NCBI RefSeq assembly: GCF_017874415.1
Contig: NZ_JAGGLM010000001.1
Span: 372,001 to 436,000, forward strand
From: Clostridium algifaecis
Lineage (GTDB): Bacteria > Bacillota > Clostridia > Clostridiales > Clostridiaceae
Length of the DNA stretch: 64,000 bases
Reading direction: 5' to 3'
Shown: positions 61,248-64,000 of the stretch, in pieces
Layout of the letters: every line of letters begins with the position of its first letter
Position numbering within the stretch: the first letter of the stretch is position 1
Position numbers and translations under genes: made by a program
Notes under the pieces: generated by a model
Databases searched by the model: none
Seen by the model: the letters and a program-made list of their open reading frames with translations, nothing else
What the model was told of the DNA's origin: nothing

Positions 61248-62789
61248 ATGTTATTTTTAAAATTTTTATTAGCTATGTTACCAATTATTTGGCTTATAGT
61301 CGCATTGGGTAAATTAAAAATGCCGGGCCATAAAGCGTGTTCTATTGCACTTGTTATTACAATAATTTTAGCTGTTGGTTTCTGGAAATTAAATGTTGTT
61401 TATACTGCATCAGCGGTATTGGAAGGACTATTAAACGCCTTGTGGCCAATTTGTTTGGTTATTGTTGCAGCTTTGTTTACGTATAATTTGACTTTACGTA
61501 CAGGGGCCATGGAATCAATAAAAAAAATGTTGGCTGGAGTTTCTATTGATAAAAGAGTTTTAGTATTACTTATTGGATGGGGATTCGGTAACTTCATGGA
61601 AGGAATGGCAGGTTTTGGTACAGCAGTTGCTATTCCGGCATCTATGCTCGCTGGTGTTGGATTAAACCCATTTTCAGCAGTTGTAGCTTGTTTAGTTGCT
61701 AATAGTACACCAACTGCATTTGGATCAGTTGGAATACCACTTGTAACACTTTCATCAGTAACCGGAGTTACATCTCATGTATTAGCAGCAAATACAGTAA
61801 TGATTGAAGTAATTATTACTTTTATAAGCCCATTTCTTATGGTATGCATTGTAGGTGGTGGAATAAAGGCATTAAAAGGAGCACTTCCTATTACGTTAAT
61901 TTCAGCATTATCATTTGTATTACCTTGGTATGTTACAGCAGTAGTAGTTGGAGCAGAATTGCCAAATATAGTAGGTTCTATTTGCTGTATGGCATGTACA
62001 GTTATTGCAGCAAAAATATTTAATAAAAAACCTGCAGATGAGTATTGTATTGGAGCTAAAGATAAAAAAGAAGGAGAAGAAAGTTTATCCTTCGGTAAGG
62101 CAGTACAAGCATGGAGTCCATTTATTTTAATATTCATTTTTTTATTAATTACATCAACTTTATGTCCAGCAATTAATCATTTAATTGCAAAATACAAAAC
62201 CGTTGCTGTTGTATATGCTGGCAAAGGCGGAGGTAAATTGACTTTTAGTTGGGTAAATACACCAGGTGTTATCATTTTTGTTGCTGCAATTATTGGTGGC
62301 ATTATTCAACATGCAAAAGCATCAACGATGTTAGATGTATTGCTTGATACATTAAAAGCAAACTGGAAAGCAATGGCTACAATTTGTGCTGTTATGGCAG
62401 TAGCAAAGGTAATGGGCTATAGTGGAATGATTGCAGATATTGCAGGCCTTTTAGTTGTAGCTACAGGAAGAGCATATCCAGCGATTTCCCCATTAATTGG
62501 AGCTATTGGAGCATTTGTTACAGGCTCAGGTACATCAACCAGTGTTTTATTCGGAGGATTACAAGCAAAAACAGCTACAAGTCTTGGACTTTCTGCATCA
62601 TGGATGGGAGCAGCAAATGTTCTTGGAGCAGGTATTGGAAAGATGATCTGCCCTCAAAGTATTGCAATTGGTGTAACTGCAGTTAATAAATCTGGTTCGG
62701 AAAGTAAGATTTTAGGAAGTGTGTTTAAATATTTCCTACTTTATGTAATTCTTGGTGGTATCATATGTTTTGTAGGAACATTAATATAA
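61248..62789 (+). CDS. lctP: L-lactate permease (LctP family)
   Basis: This 513-residue LctP-family transporter has about 12 helices, with the family segments EGMAGFGTAVAIPA near residue 122, LVANSTPTAFGSVGIP near 150 and GTSTSVLFGGLQ near 430. It imports lactate with protons. The ATG at 61248 has GGGGGG upstream. It is next to larA and the GntR gene, so it is likely lactate-induced. No lactate dehydrogenase is in the window. It may lie beyond the right edge. Confidence 0.93.
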   Translation: MLFLKFLLAMLPIIWLIVALGKLKMPGHKACSIALVITIILAVGFWKLNVVYTASAVLEGLLNALWPICLVIVAALFTYNLTLRTGAMESIKKMLAGVSIDKRVLVLLIGWGFGNFMEGMAGFGTAVAIPASMLAGVGLNPFSAVVACLVANSTPTAFGSVGIPLVTLSSVTGVTSHVLAANTVMIEVIITFISPFLMVCIVGGGIKALKGALPITLISALSFVLPWYVTAVVVGAELPNIVGSICCMACTVIAAKIFNKKPADEYCIGAKDKKEGEESLSFGKAVQAWSPFILIFIFLLITSTLCPAINHLIAKYKTVAVVYAGKGGGKLTFSWVNTPGVIIFVAAIIGGIIQHAKASTMLDVLLDTLKANWKAMATICAVMAVAKVMGYSGMIADIAGLLVVATGRAYPAISPLIGAIGAFVTGSGTSTSVLFGGLQAKTATSLGLSASWMGAANVLGAGIGKMICPQSIAIGVTAVNKSGSESKILGSVFKYFLLYVILGGIICFVGTLI

Positions 62790-62885
62790 TAGGTACTAAC
62801 AAAAAATTGGATTTAATTGGATTTATATAATCAAATTTATAAATTAAAATAATTATATATTTTTAATAATTGGGAGGCCTTAATT

Positions 62886-64000
62886 ATGGCAAAAATAAAG
62901 TTACCATATAATAAAAAGTTACTTGAAGTTGAAATTGAAGATAAAAATCTTGCTGCAGTACTTGAATCCAAGGCAGCAAATTATAAGACGGATCTTACGG
63001 AAGCTGAAATAGTTGAAAAAGCACTTGACAATCCTATTGGATCACCTAAGCTTGAGGAACTTGTTAAAGGAAAGAAAAATATGGTCATAATAAGCAGCGA
63101 CCATACAAGACCTGTTCCAAGTAAGATTATAATGCCAATACTTTTAAAGAGAATAAGAAAAGTAAATCCTAACATAGATATAAAAATTTTAATTGCCACA
63201 GGATTTCATAGACTTACAACAAAGGAAGAGCTAATAGCTAAATTCGGTGAGGAAATAGTTAAAAATGAAAAAATCGTAATTCACGATTCACGTGATGACA
63301 GCAGCCTTGTAAAAATAGGAACCCTTCCATCAGGTGGAGAACTTATAATTAATAAATTGGCTGCCAATGCAGAACTTTTAATTGCAGAGGGATTTATAGA
63401 ATCACATTTCTTTGCTGGATTTTCAGGTGGAAGGAAGAGTATACTTCCAGGTATAGCTTCTGCAAAAACTGTTATGGCAAATCATTGTGCAGAATTTATA
63501 GCAAGTCCATTTGCTAGAACAGGAAAACTTGAAAATAATCCAATTCATAAGGATATGCTATATGCAGCAGAAAAAGCAAAACTGGCATTTATAATAAACG
63601 TTGTCATAGACGGAGATAAAAAAATAATAAATGCTTTTGCAGGTCATAGCAAATTGGCACATGAGGATGGATGTAAGTTTGTATTGAATTTATCTAAAGT
63701 TAATAAAGTTGATGCAGATATTGCAATTTCAACTAATGGTGGATATCCTCTAGATCAGAATATATATCAGTCAGTTAAAGGAATGACAGCAGGTGAGGCA
63801 ACATGTAGAGATGGTGGAGTAATAATAATGGTAGCTGCCTGCAATGATGGTCATGGTGGAGAAGGATTTTATAATAATTTAGCTAATGTAAAATCTCCTA
63901 AAGAATTTTTAGATAAAGTTTCAAAGGTTCCTAGAAATAAAACTGTACCTGATCAATGGGAATCACAGATACTTGCAAGAATACTTGACAAGCATACTGT
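62886..64000 (+). CDS. larA: Nickel-dependent lactate racemase (3' end outside the window)
   Basis: The 371 visible residues match LarA. Seen are SSDHTRPVP near 70, TGFHRLT with the catalytic His (near 105), and ESHFFAGFSGGRKS with a further His and the Lys that attaches the nickel-pincer cofactor (about 175-185), then NHCAEF near 200. It interconverts D- and L-lactate. GGGAGG precedes the ATG at 62886. The frame is open at the end of the window. Cofactor genes larB, larC, larE are not in view. Confidence 0.92.
   Translation, partial: MAKIKLPYNKKLLEVEIEDKNLAAVLESKAANYKTDLTEAEIVEKALDNPIGSPKLEELVKGKKNMVIISSDHTRPVPSKIIMPILLKRIRKVNPNIDIKILIATGFHRLTTKEELIAKFGEEIVKNEKIVIHDSRDDSSLVKIGTLPSGGELIINKLAANAELLIAEGFIESHFFAGFSGGRKSILPGIASAKTVMANHCAEFIASPFARTGKLENNPIHKDMLYAAEKAKLAFIINVVIDGDKKIINAFAGHSKLAHEDGCKFVLNLSKVNKVDADIAISTNGGYPLDQNIYQSVKGMTAGEATCRDGGVIIMVAACNDGHGGEGFYNNLANVKSPKEFLDKVSKVPRNKTVPDQWESQILARILDKHT

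Overview
The window is AT-rich, with short intergenic gaps and strong GGAGG-type ribosome binding sites. It carries Gram-positive spore-former genes: an alpha/beta-type small acid-soluble spore protein, SpoVB, a Spo0E-like protein and hprK. Together with an NADH-linked [FeFe] hydrogenase cluster, a membrane pyrophosphatase, a flavodiiron protein and a lactate permease/racemase pair, this points to an anaerobic Clostridium, plausibly one from the solventogenic or acetogenic group. The genus assignment is inference. No tRNA, rRNA, CRISPR array, transposase or phage block was seen.

Bases 1-16132 are the unusual part. The minus strand carries a 4Fe-4S polyferredoxin membrane protein of the NapH/CcoG kind, a FixH/YtkA-like exported protein, DoxX, a polyprenyl diphosphate synthase, a MenG/UbiE methyltransferase, a Met-rich membrane peptide, a CPBP protease and a MenA-type prenyltransferase. 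Divergent from these on the plus strand are an OmpR-type two-component system, a complete fixABCX electron-bifurcation operon, a 19-cysteine four-helix-bundle protein, a chemoreceptor and a second UbiA/MenA prenyltransferase. Six transcription units here share one 33-bp promoter layout: two CTTCAT-like hexamers 11 bp apart, then exactly 10 bp, then a -10 box. This looks like one regulon of the two-component system. The simplest reading is an inducible isoprenoid-quinone module, in which NADH would reduce ferredoxin and a quinone through FixABCX and a cytochrome-free membrane iron-sulfur protein would take the electrons onward. Clostridia are not generally thought to use quinones. The head-group biosynthesis genes and the terminal acceptor are not in the window.

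Bases 16400-28700 hold housekeeping and envelope genes: an FtsA-like ATPase, an M20 amidohydrolase, an RluA pseudouridine synthase, two convergent MVF-type flippases (one SpoVB), a membrane-anchored glucose-dehydrogenase-like propeller, a zinc phospholipase C-like protein without a signal peptide, and a B12-binding radical SAM protein. Bases 28861-33864 encode the five-gene hydrogenase operon (NuoE-, NuoF-, NuoG- and HycB-like proteins plus HydA).

Bases 33940-48934 carry def, an ECF transporter S component, fprA, arginase, a small Spo0E-like gene, hprK with an out-of-frame 5-formyltetrahydrofolate cyclo-ligase behind an A10 tract, hppA, corA, an M18 aminopeptidase, a PHP phosphoesterase, a SASP, a holin-like membrane protein, and a hemerythrin translationally coupled to a membrane MutS-like ATPase.

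Bases 48935-64000 are rich in RNA regulation. A lysine riboswitch precedes lysP, a T-box precedes argS and a SAM-I riboswitch precedes metNI. A Fur box lies in the feoAB promoter. The window ends with a GntR regulator, lactate permease and lactate racemase (larA, cut by the window edge), with GntR-type operators between regulator and permease.
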